Assembly: GCA_964449285.1 (NCBI GenBank)
Contig: CAYUZX010000068.1
Location: 1-16,088, forward strand
Reading direction: 5' to 3'
DNA from: QYOJ01 sp964449285
GTDB lineage: Bacteria; Bacteroidota; Bacteroidia; Bacteroidales; FEN-979
DNA: 16,088 nucleotides
Within the stretch, counting starts at the first letter, position 1. Each line of letters opens with the position of its first letter. This document shows, piece by piece, positions 5,549 through 12,371 of this stretch. The position numbers and the translations under genes were made by a program. The notes under the pieces are model-generated. The model was not told where the DNA came from. It made no database searches and was given only the letters and a program-made list of their open reading frames with translations.

Positions 5549-6766
5549 ATGAGTTTCAGTATTATCGGAAGATCAATCGCGGAGTCTGTCACACTCAAAC
5601 TTAACGAAACAGCAGCCATCCTCAGGGCCAAGGGGGAGCCGGTTATTCACCTGGGTATTGGCGAGCCAAAGAGCAAAGCCCCAATAGATGCTATTTTAGC
5701 CGCTGCCAGTTTATTAAATTCTGGTGATATCCGTTATACCCCAGCAGATGGGATACCAGCATTGAAACAGGCAATTATCCGCTATACGGTGGATATGTAC
5801 GGGCGGGTGGTAGCGCCTGAAAATGTTATCGCTTCAGGAGGAGCAAAACAATCTATAATGGTTGCTTTGCAAGCGATCCTTGATCCGCAGGATGAAGTGA
5901 TTTTTCCTGCCCCGTACTGGGTAAGTTACCCTGAAATGGTAAAACTTTGTGGCGCTGTTCCTGTCCCGGTACATCCCGAAGATGGCACCTTCTATCCTCG
6001 GCTGCAGGATATAGAACAGGTTTGCGGTCCGTATACAAAAGCCATCATGATCAACAGTCCGAACAATCCCACCGGCGTTGTCTACTCCGAGCAATTTATA
6101 GCAGAGATTGTTGAATTTTCTCAGAAGCGCGGGATCTACCTCATTATGGACGACATCTACCATCGCCTGGTGTTTGGTGGGAAAAAAGCAGCCAATTGTC
6201 TCAAGTACCTTAAAGGAAGTATCGATGATTCCAAAATCATCCTGATCAACGGGGTGTCCAAACAATACGCGATGACGGGATTTCGGATTGGCTGGGCCGT
6301 TGCCAATAAAAAGCTCATTGAGGTAATGACAAATATTCAAAGCCATCAAACTTCAGGTCCGTCGGTGATATTGCAGGTGGCAGCCGTTGGCGCCATCAAT
6401 GGCATCCAATCGAGTGTGGAGAGCCTTCGTGCCACGCTTGAAAACAATACCAAAGTGATGATGGAACAGCTAAATGCATTTACAGGCATCAGAGTCACTA
6501 AACCGGATGGTACATTTTATTGTTTTGTCGACTTCAGTAACTACAATAAAAACTCTACACAACTTGCCCATTTGCTACTGGATAAAGTACGGGTGATCAC
6601 GGTTCCGGGGGTGGAATTCGGACTGGATGGGTACCTGAGACTATCAACCTGTGGTTCGATCAAAGAAATCACACAGGGCATTGAGCGTATTAAATGGGCC
6701 ATTGATCCAAATTCCCCGAATGAATTATATATCGGTGAACGGAAACTGACCCGGGATTGGCTTTAA
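5549..6766 (+). CDS. Aspartate aminotransferase-like PLP enzyme (class I)
   Basis: This is a complete 405-residue fold-type I aminotransferase, close to the family's usual length. It shows the IHLGIGEP start motif, RYTPADGIPALKQAI, Trp124 in PAPYWVSYPEM (the ring-stacking position of the AspC Ib group), Asn173 in SPNNPTG, Asp201 and Tyr204 in IMDDIYHRL, the PLP Lys238 in NGVSKQYAMTGFRIGW, and the C-terminal carboxylate Arg in YLRLSTC. The likely reaction is aspartate + 2-oxoglutarate to oxaloacetate + glutamate; related members act on other amino acids. It is 30 nt before pckA in the same direction, and oxaloacetate links the two enzymes. The Glu usually beside the PLP-contacting Asp is also Asp here (DDIY rather than DEIY), a mild change. 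Confidence 0.9.
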   Translation: MSFSIIGRSIAESVTLKLNETAAILRAKGEPVIHLGIGEPKSKAPIDAILAAASLLNSGDIRYTPADGIPALKQAIIRYTVDMYGRVVAPENVIASGGAKQSIMVALQAILDPQDEVIFPAPYWVSYPEMVKLCGAVPVPVHPEDGTFYPRLQDIEQVCGPYTKAIMINSPNNPTGVVYSEQFIAEIVEFSQKRGIYLIMDDIYHRLVFGGKKAANCLKYLKGSIDDSKIILINGVSKQYAMTGFRIGWAVANKKLIEVMTNIQSHQTSGPSVILQVAAVGAINGIQSSVESLRATLENNTKVMMEQLNAFTGIRVTKPDGTFYCFVDFSNYNKNSTQLAHLLLDKVRVITVPGVEFGLDGYLRLSTCGSIKEITQGIERIKWAIDPNSPNELYIGERKLTRDWL

Positions 6767-6796
6767 TTGTAATCACAGAAAATAAAATAGAAGACG

Positions 6797-8449
6797 ATGT
6801 CAAAATATCTGAAATTTGAAACTCCTGCACAGAAGCAGGCTACTGACCTGAAAAGTGTTTATGGACTCCAGAATCATGGCCTTGTCCATCTCGATAGAGT
6901 TTACTGGAACCTCCCCGAAGCTGCCCTATATGAAGAAGCTGTGTTCAGGAATGAAGGCAAGGTTGTCTACGGAGGGCCACTCCTCGTCAATACAGGAAAA
7001 TGGACAGCCAGAGCGGCAAATGACAAATACTTCGTCAAGGAGTCAAGCACCGAAGATAAAATTGACTGGGGGGAATACAATCGCCCCATGACTCCTGAAA
7101 AATTTGATGGGGTCTTCAGCCGGCTCCAGGCGTTCCTTCAGGGAGAAGAACTCTTTGTTCAGGATGTCTTCGTGGGAGCCGACCCCGATTTCCAGATGCC
7201 CATCCGGATCATCACCGATACGGCCTGGCAAAGCCTGTTTGCCAGAAATATGTTTATGACATTAAAAACATTGGAACAATACAAGACACATATCCCCAAT
7301 TTCACATTGATCGCTTCTCCATCATTCAAACTGGATCCGAGAATAGATGGCACAAATAGTGAAACGGGTATTGTAATTGATTTCTCCAAACGCCTCGCCA
7401 TTGTAGCCAATAGCTCTTACGGCGGGGAAGTAAAGAAGTCGATATTCACCATCATGAATTTCCTGATGCCCATCCAGGACATCATGTCGATGCACTGTTC
7501 GGCTAATATCGGCAAGAAAGACGATGTTGCTCTGTTTTTCGGATTAAGCGGAACGGGAAAGACAACCCTTTCGGCCGATCCCAACAGAAAGCTGATCGGC
7601 GATGATGAACATGGCTGGAGCGATGAAAGCGTGTTCAACTATGAAGGAGGATGTTACGCCAAAGTGATCCGGTTGTCGGCCGAAAATGAGCCGGAGATTT
7701 ATGACTGTACCCGAAGGTTCGGGACGATCCTGGAAAATGTGGTCTTTGATCCCACCTCCCGGAAAATAGACCTGGATGATGAACTGATTACTGAAAACAC
7801 GAGGGCCTCTTATCCGCTGGATTTTATTCCCAATTCCATCCCTGAGAAGATGGTCAAGGCACATCCCAAAAACGTCATTTTCCTCACCTGTGACGCCCAG
7901 GGAGTGATGCCGCCAATTGCCCGCCTGGACATGAACCAGGCAATCTACCATTTTATCAGTGGTTATACCTCAAAAATTGCAGGAACCGAGCTGGGGCTGG
8001 GGATTGAACCGGAAATTACGTTCAGCGCCTGTTTCGGAGCCCCGTTCATGGTCCACCATCCTTATCTCTATGCCGATCTGCTGAGAAAGAAGATTGAAAG
8101 ACACGGCGCGAAGGTGTGGCTTGTGAATACCGGATGGGTTGGCGGTAAATTTGGCATTGGTAAACGTATCAGCATCCGCCATACACGAAACATGCTCAAT
8201 GCAGTCCTCGACGGGGAACTGGACAACGTGGAATACAGGAAAGACAAATTGTTTAACTTTGATATCCCCCGTACCTGTCCGAATGTTCCCGAAGATGTTC
8301 TGGATCCTGAAAATGCATGGGGAAATAAAGGAGAATATTGGATGAAATACGACGCGTTGGTCTCGCGTTATATTGAGAATTTCAAGATGTTCACCACCGG
8401 ATGTCCGGAAGAGATCGTGAGCGTAGGCCCGAAGAGACTTAAAAAGTGA
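6797..8449 (+). CDS. pckA: Phosphoenolpyruvate carboxykinase (ATP)
   Basis: This 550-residue enzyme interconverts oxaloacetate + ATP with PEP + CO2 + ADP in the cytoplasm. It serves gluconeogenesis, or CO2 fixation in succinate-forming anaerobes, where it runs toward oxaloacetate. The P-loop GLSGTGKTTLS is at residues 249-259, followed by the LIGDDEHGW kinase-2 and metal site near 266-274. Other conserved stretches are NSSYGGEVKKSIF, FLTCDAQGVMPP, FSACFGAPFMVHHP and VNTGWVGGKFGIGKRISI. It is somewhat longer than many ATP-type enzymes (about 530-540), partly from an extended C-terminal half. The ATG at 6797 fits the family's N-terminus. It lies 30 nt after the aminotransferase and 14 nt before the adenosyltransferase, consistent with one transcript. 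Confidence 0.97.
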   Translation: MSKYLKFETPAQKQATDLKSVYGLQNHGLVHLDRVYWNLPEAALYEEAVFRNEGKVVYGGPLLVNTGKWTARAANDKYFVKESSTEDKIDWGEYNRPMTPEKFDGVFSRLQAFLQGEELFVQDVFVGADPDFQMPIRIITDTAWQSLFARNMFMTLKTLEQYKTHIPNFTLIASPSFKLDPRIDGTNSETGIVIDFSKRLAIVANSSYGGEVKKSIFTIMNFLMPIQDIMSMHCSANIGKKDDVALFFGLSGTGKTTLSADPNRKLIGDDEHGWSDESVFNYEGGCYAKVIRLSAENEPEIYDCTRRFGTILENVVFDPTSRKIDLDDELITENTRASYPLDFIPNSIPEKMVKAHPKNVIFLTCDAQGVMPPIARLDMNQAIYHFISGYTSKIAGTELGLGIEPEITFSACFGAPFMVHHPYLYADLLRKKIERHGAKVWLVNTGWVGGKFGIGKRISIRHTRNMLNAVLDGELDNVEYRKDKLFNFDIPRTCPNVPEDVLDPENAWGNKGEYWMKYDALVSRYIENFKMFTTGCPEEIVSVGPKRLKK

Positions 8450-8463
8450 TCTTTTAAAGATTC

Positions 8464-9033
8464 ATGGTAAAAATCTATACCAAAGGCGGTGACATGGGAG
8501 AGACCTCTCTCCTGAACGGAACGCGGATTTCCAAGAGCCACAACCGTATAGAGGCCTATGGGACCCTGGACGAGTTGAATGCTTTCATCGGTCAGCTACG
8601 GGATCACCTTGAATTGGAACACGACCGGGAGGTGCTTCTCCGGATCCAGGAGAATCTTTTCACCGCCGAAGCTCTCATAGCTGCCGATCCTGAAAAAAAA
8701 GTCGAAGGATTGCCTGAATTTCAGGAAGAGGAGATCATCCTCCTGGAAAAAGAGATTGATCAGATGACCGCGGAGTTGCCAACATTAAAATCCTTTATTC
8801 TGCCCGGAGGTAATCCTCATGTTTCGAGGTGCCATATAGCCAGAACAGTTTGTCGACGGGCTGAAAGAACCGTAATACGTTTACATAGAGACTCTTCCGT
8901 ATCTCCTGTCATCATCCGTTATCTGAACAGGCTTTCGGATTATCTCTTCGTTTTGGCCCGAAAGTTGGGCAAAGAATTCAATGCTGAAGAGATTGCCTGG
9001 CCCGGAAAAAAAGAAGGTGAAAATTTGGCTTGA
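8464..9033 (+). CDS. Cob(I)alamin adenosyltransferase, PduO type
   Basis: This 189-residue protein transfers the adenosyl group of ATP to cob(I)alamin to give coenzyme B12. The family's ATP-binding N-terminal motif is KIYTKGGDMGETSLLNG (residues 3-19). It is followed by AYGTLDELNAFIG, and the C-terminal signatures are SRCHIARTVCRRAERTVIRL and YLNRLSDYLFVLAR, the helices that build the trimeric helical bundle. It begins 14 nt after pckA and is probably co-transcribed. Adenosylcobalamin would be needed by methylmalonyl-CoA mutase in propionate/succinate metabolism, which would fit beside PEP carboxykinase, though no mutase gene is in this window. The last codons include a Lys-rich stretch. Confidence 0.93.
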   Translation: MVKIYTKGGDMGETSLLNGTRISKSHNRIEAYGTLDELNAFIGQLRDHLELEHDREVLLRIQENLFTAEALIAADPEKKVEGLPEFQEEEIILLEKEIDQMTAELPTLKSFILPGGNPHVSRCHIARTVCRRAERTVIRLHRDSSVSPVIIRYLNRLSDYLFVLARKLGKEFNAEEIAWPGKKEGENLA

Positions 9034-9061
9034 CTTTTTGATTTTTTTTTTTATACTTTTG
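9030..9061 (+). promoter_or_regulatory. Promoter for the DUF2795 gene (TTG ... TACTTTTG)
   Basis: TACTTTTG at 9054-9061 fits TAnnTTTG, with a TTG at 9030-9032 separated by 21 nt as a possible -33 element. It overlaps the last bases of the adenosyltransferase gene and a T-rich tract. Transcription would begin near 9068, about 15 nt before the ATG at 9083. Confidence 0.55.
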
Positions 9062-9082
9062 CACGAATCCAAAGCAGACCCT

Positions 9083-9304
9083 ATGTACTGGACGTTAGAA
9101 CTCGCCTCAAAATTGGAAGATGCTCCTTGGCCTGCTACCAAAGATGAACTCATCGATTGGTGTATCAGAACGGGAGCCCCACAGGAAGTGATTGAAAATT
9201 TAAAAGAGATAGAAGACGAAGGAGAGACCTACGAACGGATAGAAGATATCTGGCCTGATTATCCTACCAAAGACGACTTCTTTTTTCACGAGGATGAATA
9301 CTGA
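9083..9304 (+). CDS. DUF2795 family small acidic protein
   Basis: This is a 73-residue protein rich in Asp and Glu. It has ELASKLEDAPWPATKDELID near the start, a middle GAPQEVIENLKEIEDEGETY, and ends IWPDYPTKDDFFFHEDEY. This arrangement is highly characteristic of the DUF2795 proteins found across Bacteroidetes; their role is unknown. The reading frame is open further upstream, but the conserved product starts at the ATG at 9083, just after a good promoter motif. The Asp/Glu-rich tail and Trp-Pro motifs suggest an interaction partner rather than an enzyme, which is inference only. Its 3' end overlaps that of rsmD, on the other strand, by 19 nt. Confidence 0.9.
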   Translation: MYWTLELASKLEDAPWPATKDELIDWCIRTGAPQEVIENLKEIEDEGETYERIEDIWPDYPTKDDFFFHEDEY

Positions 9305-9855
9305 ACTTCACCTTCATCCTGCGTGCCCCTGAAAATACTGAAGTGGACCTTCCCATATTCCCTTAACTGATCAAATGAGGGGTTATCGGTAAACCTATAC
9401 ATTTCGGAATGCTCCAGGATCAGAATCCCTTCGGGTTTCACAATTCCTGACGAAAGGATCAGGTTGGGCAATGTATCAATGCCTTCCATACCGAAAGGCG
9501 GATCTGCAAAAACAAGGTCCGCACGTTCCTTTCCTATTTTCAGTAACACCAACACATTCATCCGGATAGCCCTAACCCCTTCCATTCCGAACTTTTCTGC
9601 TGTCTGGCTGATAAAATCTACACAGCGACGTTCGATATCGACTGCCAGCACTGATGGCGCCCCTCGTGAAGCAAACTCGAAAGCAATGTTGCCGGTACCG
9701 GAAAAAAGATCCAGAACCGTTGTTTCCGAAAAGTCTATCAGGTTATTCAGGACGTTAAAGAGACCCTCCTTTGCATAATCGGTGGTTGGCCTGACCGGCA
9801 GGTTGGCAGGGGGGTTAAGTCGTCTTCCTTTGTAGTAACCGCTTATAATCCGCAC
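9286..9855 (-). CDS. rsmD: 16S rRNA (guanine966-N2)-methyltransferase RsmD
   Basis: This 189-residue protein starts with GTG at 9853-9855 on the minus strand. It opens MRIISGYYKGRRL, the standard RsmD start, followed by VRPTTDYAKEGLFNVL. The SAM motif VLDLFSGTGNIAFE is at about 47-60, and the catalytic DPPF motif of N2-guanine methyltransferases is at 118-121. It methylates G966 of 16S rRNA in the assembling small subunit. Its start overlaps the end of the DUF3822 gene by 13 nt, suggesting translational coupling, which could compensate for the weak GTG start. The C-terminal end overlaps the DUF2795 gene tail-to-tail, so no terminator separates them. Confidence 0.95.
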   Translation of the reverse strand: MRIISGYYKGRRLNPPANLPVRPTTDYAKEGLFNVLNNLIDFSETTVLDLFSGTGNIAFEFASRGAPSVLAVDIERRCVDFISQTAEKFGMEGVRAIRMNVLVLLKIGKERADLVFADPPFGMEGIDTLPNLILSSGIVKPEGILILEHSEMYRFTDNPSFDQLREYGKVHFSIFRGTQDEGEVQYSSS

Positions 9856-10742
9856 TGGTTCAGATTTAGCAGGGGAAAATATGCATGCTGTGGAATTTCG
9901 TTGAATACAAAACTATATTCACATCCGGGGTTTCTCCTGGCAAACTCAACGCGCCGAAGGTATTTGAAAACAAGGTTATATAGTGGGGTGTTCCGTGTAA
10001 TTTTTCCCATTAATACAACCTCCGCCTGCTCCTGGCTGAAACCGAGTTGCTCCAGGGAAAAGATGACAAAATACACCAGGTCTTCGGGACGGCGAAACTC
10101 AAAGGTGTTAGCAAAGTATAGCTTGAATTGATCCATAACGACCAGATCGAAATGTGTTTCGCGAACATGCAGAAAAACTTTGGGACGGACCAATTCTTCA
10201 TGATAGTTTTGATAGATACTCTCAATCAGAACACTGGAAAGGTGAGGCAGGTGATTCACTCCGAAAGTCCGGGCTATGATCTCTTTTGCTTTCTCCGGTA
10301 TCGCATAAACATTCACGATATGAAAGTCGGGAAGCAAATCATGGAAGACCTTCTCCTGCGGATCAAGGGGGACATTAAATGAAAGGATTTTATGCTGCTC
10401 TCCCTTTTCAAAAAGCCGCTCGGGTACTAGGGTGGATTTATTGCCCTCCCATATCACTTTTGAGGACTTGAACTTCTTCTTCAATACCGGAAGTGCTGTG
10501 AGCACCTTTGCCAGAAAAGACTCGAAAGGAAGCCTGATCTCCTGCTCGCCCGGACCTTTGGTTATCGGCAACCTCAACTCCCCTACTCCGATATATTTGT
10601 TGTTTACACTATCCAGGATGCAATAGGAAAAGCTCTTCTCTCCGATCTGCATCGAAAGATAGTAATTCGCAAGGTCGATCTCCTTAAATAGGGCATCGAT
10701 CCGGTTCACCGCTGGCAGGATGTGATCTTGTAGGGCCATCAT
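9843..10742 (-). CDS. DUF3822 family protein
   Basis: This is a 299-residue cytoplasmic-looking protein with no signal peptide or membrane segment. It matches what I know of the Bacteroidetes family DUF3822, usually found just upstream of rsmD. Two regions look like the repeated beta-strand lobes of actin/Hsp70-type folds: YYLSMQIGEKSFSYCILD near residues 27-44, and KVFLHVRETHFDLVVMDQF in the second half, followed by helices (DLVYFVIFSLEQLGF) and a VVLMGKI strand. I infer an ASKHA-like fold from this pattern; nucleotide binding is not shown. It starts with two adjacent ATGs (10740-10742 or 10737-10739). The tight overlap with rsmD suggests a linked role in ribosome assembly or translation, unproven. 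Confidence 0.82.
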   Translation of the reverse strand: MMALQDHILPAVNRIDALFKEIDLANYYLSMQIGEKSFSYCILDSVNNKYIGVGELRLPITKGPGEQEIRLPFESFLAKVLTALPVLKKKFKSSKVIWEGNKSTLVPERLFEKGEQHKILSFNVPLDPQEKVFHDLLPDFHIVNVYAIPEKAKEIIARTFGVNHLPHLSSVLIESIYQNYHEELVRPKVFLHVRETHFDLVVMDQFKLYFANTFEFRRPEDLVYFVIFSLEQLGFSQEQAEVVLMGKITRNTPLYNLVFKYLRRVEFARRNPGCEYSFVFNEIPQHAYFPLLNLNQCGL

Positions 10743-10802
10743 CAGACAATCAGGATTATACGTGTGTTTATTAAAACAATTGGCAAGAATCCTGACAGGA
10801 GG

Positions 10803-10835
10803 TAAAGATAAGATTTTTTATCATCTATGAGCAAA
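10803..10835 (-). promoter_or_regulatory. Candidate promoter for DUF3822-rsmD
   Basis: Read on the minus strand, TTTG (10835-10832) is followed after 21 nt by TATCTTTA (10810-10803), one base off the TAnnTTTG consensus. The -33 part overlaps the end of the HsdR-N gene. The leader to the start at 10742 would be about 55 nt. Confidence 0.4.
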
Positions 10836-11283
10836 TCTTGGTGAAGTCGGGGATTTCTGTCAGGTAAGTCCACCGGGAACTGTCGGGATCCATCTGACAG
10901 CTATAGTGAACCAAGCCATTCGATACAACCAGGAATTTCCCCGACAATGCATGATTGTACATGGCGATCTGGTAAAATACATCCTGAGTCAACGACACAG
11001 AAGGAGCCTTACACTCTACTACAAGTAGCGGATCCCCTTTCCGGTCAAAGGCCACAATATCACTACGTTTTATCAGATTATTGTACTTCAGGAGAACTTC
11101 AACCCCGATCAGTGAGGGTGGAAAATTGCGATGGGCCGTCAGGTAATTAAGCATGTGTTGTCTCACCCACTCCTCCGGTGTAAGTTTTACAAATTTTTTA
11201 CGTAACGGATCAAATACCTCTGTAGTCTTCCCGGCACCTTCCCGGAGGCGAAGTTCAAACGATGGCAGATTCAGTGGATGCAT
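10825..11283 (-). CDS. Standalone HsdR N-terminal-domain (HSDR_N) protein, PD-(D/E)xK nuclease fold
   Basis: This 152-residue protein resembles the N-terminal nuclease domain of type I restriction R subunits (HSDR_N). After a YxF-like KFVKLTPEEWVRQHMLNYL helix come the core residues Asp75 (KRSDIVAFD), then Glu90 and Lys92 in LLVVECKAP, spaced as in PD-(D/E)xK enzymes. A helix (DVFYQIAMYN) and FLVVSNG strand follow. There is no helicase part and no HsdM or HsdS neighbour, so it is not a restriction system; it is full length for the short form often found beside holA in Bacteroidetes. It may cut or bind DNA, but the role is unknown. It is divergently arranged from holA, with 71 nt between the starts. 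Confidence 0.85.
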   Translation of the reverse strand: MHPLNLPSFELRLREGAGKTTEVFDPLRKKFVKLTPEEWVRQHMLNYLTAHRNFPPSLIGVEVLLKYNNLIKRSDIVAFDRKGDPLLVVECKAPSVSLTQDVFYQIAMYNHALSGKFLVVSNGLVHYSCQMDPDSSRWTYLTEIPDFTKICS

Positions 11284-11291
11284 CTATGTAA

Positions 11292-11299
11292 CAAACTTA
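11292..11299 (-). promoter_or_regulatory. Candidate -7 element for the HsdR-N gene (TAAGTTTG)
   Basis: Minus-strand TAAGTTTG fits TAnnTTTG, but no TTTG stands at the right distance upstream. The start site would fall almost at the ATG (11283), so the mRNA would be nearly leaderless. Weak. Confidence 0.25.
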
Positions 11300-11321
11300 C
11301 GGAAAAATATGACAAATCGAT

Positions 11322-11329
11322 TAAATTTG
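11322..11329 (+). promoter_or_regulatory. -7 element for holA (TAAATTTG)
   Basis: TAAATTTG fits the TAnnTTTG consensus, and a TTAC at 11297-11300 is a poor -33 candidate 21 nt upstream. Transcription would begin near 11336, giving a leader of about 19 nt before the ATG at 11355. Confidence 0.5.
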
Positions 11330-11354
11330 CAGTGGAAGGGACATAACCACCGGC

Positions 11355-12371
11355 ATGACGTTCGATCAACTTATCCAGAACCTAAAAAATCAGATCTACC
11401 ATCCGGTCTATCTGTTGCATGGGGATGAAGCCTATTATATTGATTCCATCTCCGATTACATTGAAGAGCATGTATTGACTGAGACAGAAAAGGAATTCAA
11501 CCAGACCATTCTTTATGGCAGGGATGTGGATGCCCCCACAATCGTCAACTACGCCAAGAGGTATCCAATGATGGCCAATTACCAGGTGTTGATCGTCAAA
11601 GAGGCTCAGGAGGTCAAAGATCTGGAAGCCCTGACAGCCTACGTCCAGAAACCTTTGTCATCTACCCTATTGGTACTCTGCCATAAATATGGAAAAGTCG
11701 ACAAACGAAAGAGTCTTGCAAAAGCCGTTGACAAGCATGGGGTATTGTTTGAATCTCCCCGTATTTACGATAACAAGATTCCAGGGTGGATTGAAACCTA
11801 CGTAACGCAAAGAAAGTACTCAATCTCTGCAAAAGCCTGCTTCATGTTGACCGAATTTCTGGGAACCGATCTGTCGAAGATCACGAATGAGATTCAGAAA
11901 TTGATCATCAACATTCCTCATGGAACTGAAATTGATGAGGTCTTTGTAGAAAAGTACATTGGGATTAGTAAGGACTTTAACGTCTTTGAACTACAGAAAG
12001 CGCTTGGAGCAAAACATGTATTCAAAGCTAACCAGATCATCAGCTATTTTGGTTCCAACCCCCGCGAAAACCCCCTTGTCAAGGTGATCCCCATCCTTTT
12101 CTCTTTCTTTTCCAAAGTGCTTTTATATCAGCATCTGCAGGATAAATCCAGGAATAATGCAGCTTCAGTCCTGGCCGTACATCCCTTCTTTCTGCAGGAT
12201 TACGAAAATACGGCACGAAACTACTCATCAGCAAAGGTGAAATCTATTATCGGAATGCTCCGGGAGTATGATCTGAAATCAAAAGGAGTTGATAATGTAT
12301 CGGCGACCGACGGAGAGCTTATGAAAGAGCTGATCTATCGAATCCTTCACGAAAGAGGTTCTTCCCTATAA
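11355..12371 (+). CDS. holA: DNA polymerase III subunit delta
   Basis: This 338-residue protein is the clamp-loader delta subunit, which opens the beta sliding clamp during replication. It has the family start FDQLIQNLKNQIYHPVYLLHGDEAYYID (residues 3-30), then FNQTILYGRD, AKRYPMMANYQVLIVKEAQEVKDLEAL, the LLVLCHKYGKVDKRKSL segment, and a mid domain with EIQKLIIN. The C-terminal collar domain includes NVFELQKALGAKHVFKANQII and KSKGVDNV. It is full length. It is transcribed away from the HsdR-N gene. Its 3' end overlaps the acyl-CoA synthetase on the opposite strand by 25 nt. Confidence 0.94.
   Translation: MTFDQLIQNLKNQIYHPVYLLHGDEAYYIDSISDYIEEHVLTETEKEFNQTILYGRDVDAPTIVNYAKRYPMMANYQVLIVKEAQEVKDLEALTAYVQKPLSSTLLVLCHKYGKVDKRKSLAKAVDKHGVLFESPRIYDNKIPGWIETYVTQRKYSISAKACFMLTEFLGTDLSKITNEIQKLIINIPHGTEIDEVFVEKYIGISKDFNVFELQKALGAKHVFKANQIISYFGSNPRENPLVKVIPILFSFFSKVLLYQHLQDKSRNNAASVLAVHPFFLQDYENTARNYSSAKVKSIIGMLREYDLKSKGVDNVSATDGELMKELIYRILHERGSSL

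Noticed and set aside
5834..6349. Long minus-strand open frame of 171 codons
   Set aside because: It is antisense to the aspartate aminotransferase-like gene, whose motifs are clear, and its own translation shows no recognisable family.
7544..7951. Minus-strand open frame of 135 codons
   Set aside because: It lies wholly inside pckA, opposite the P-loop region, and is explained by that gene's codon pattern.
8981..9082. N-terminal extension of the DUF2795 protein with a hydrophobic stretch resembling a signal peptide
   Set aside because: It overlaps the adenosyltransferase gene and the T-rich promoter region; the conserved protein starts at 9083.
10825..11283. Part of a type I restriction-modification system
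   Set aside because: No HsdM, HsdS or helicase domain is near, and the neighbours are replication and ribosome genes.
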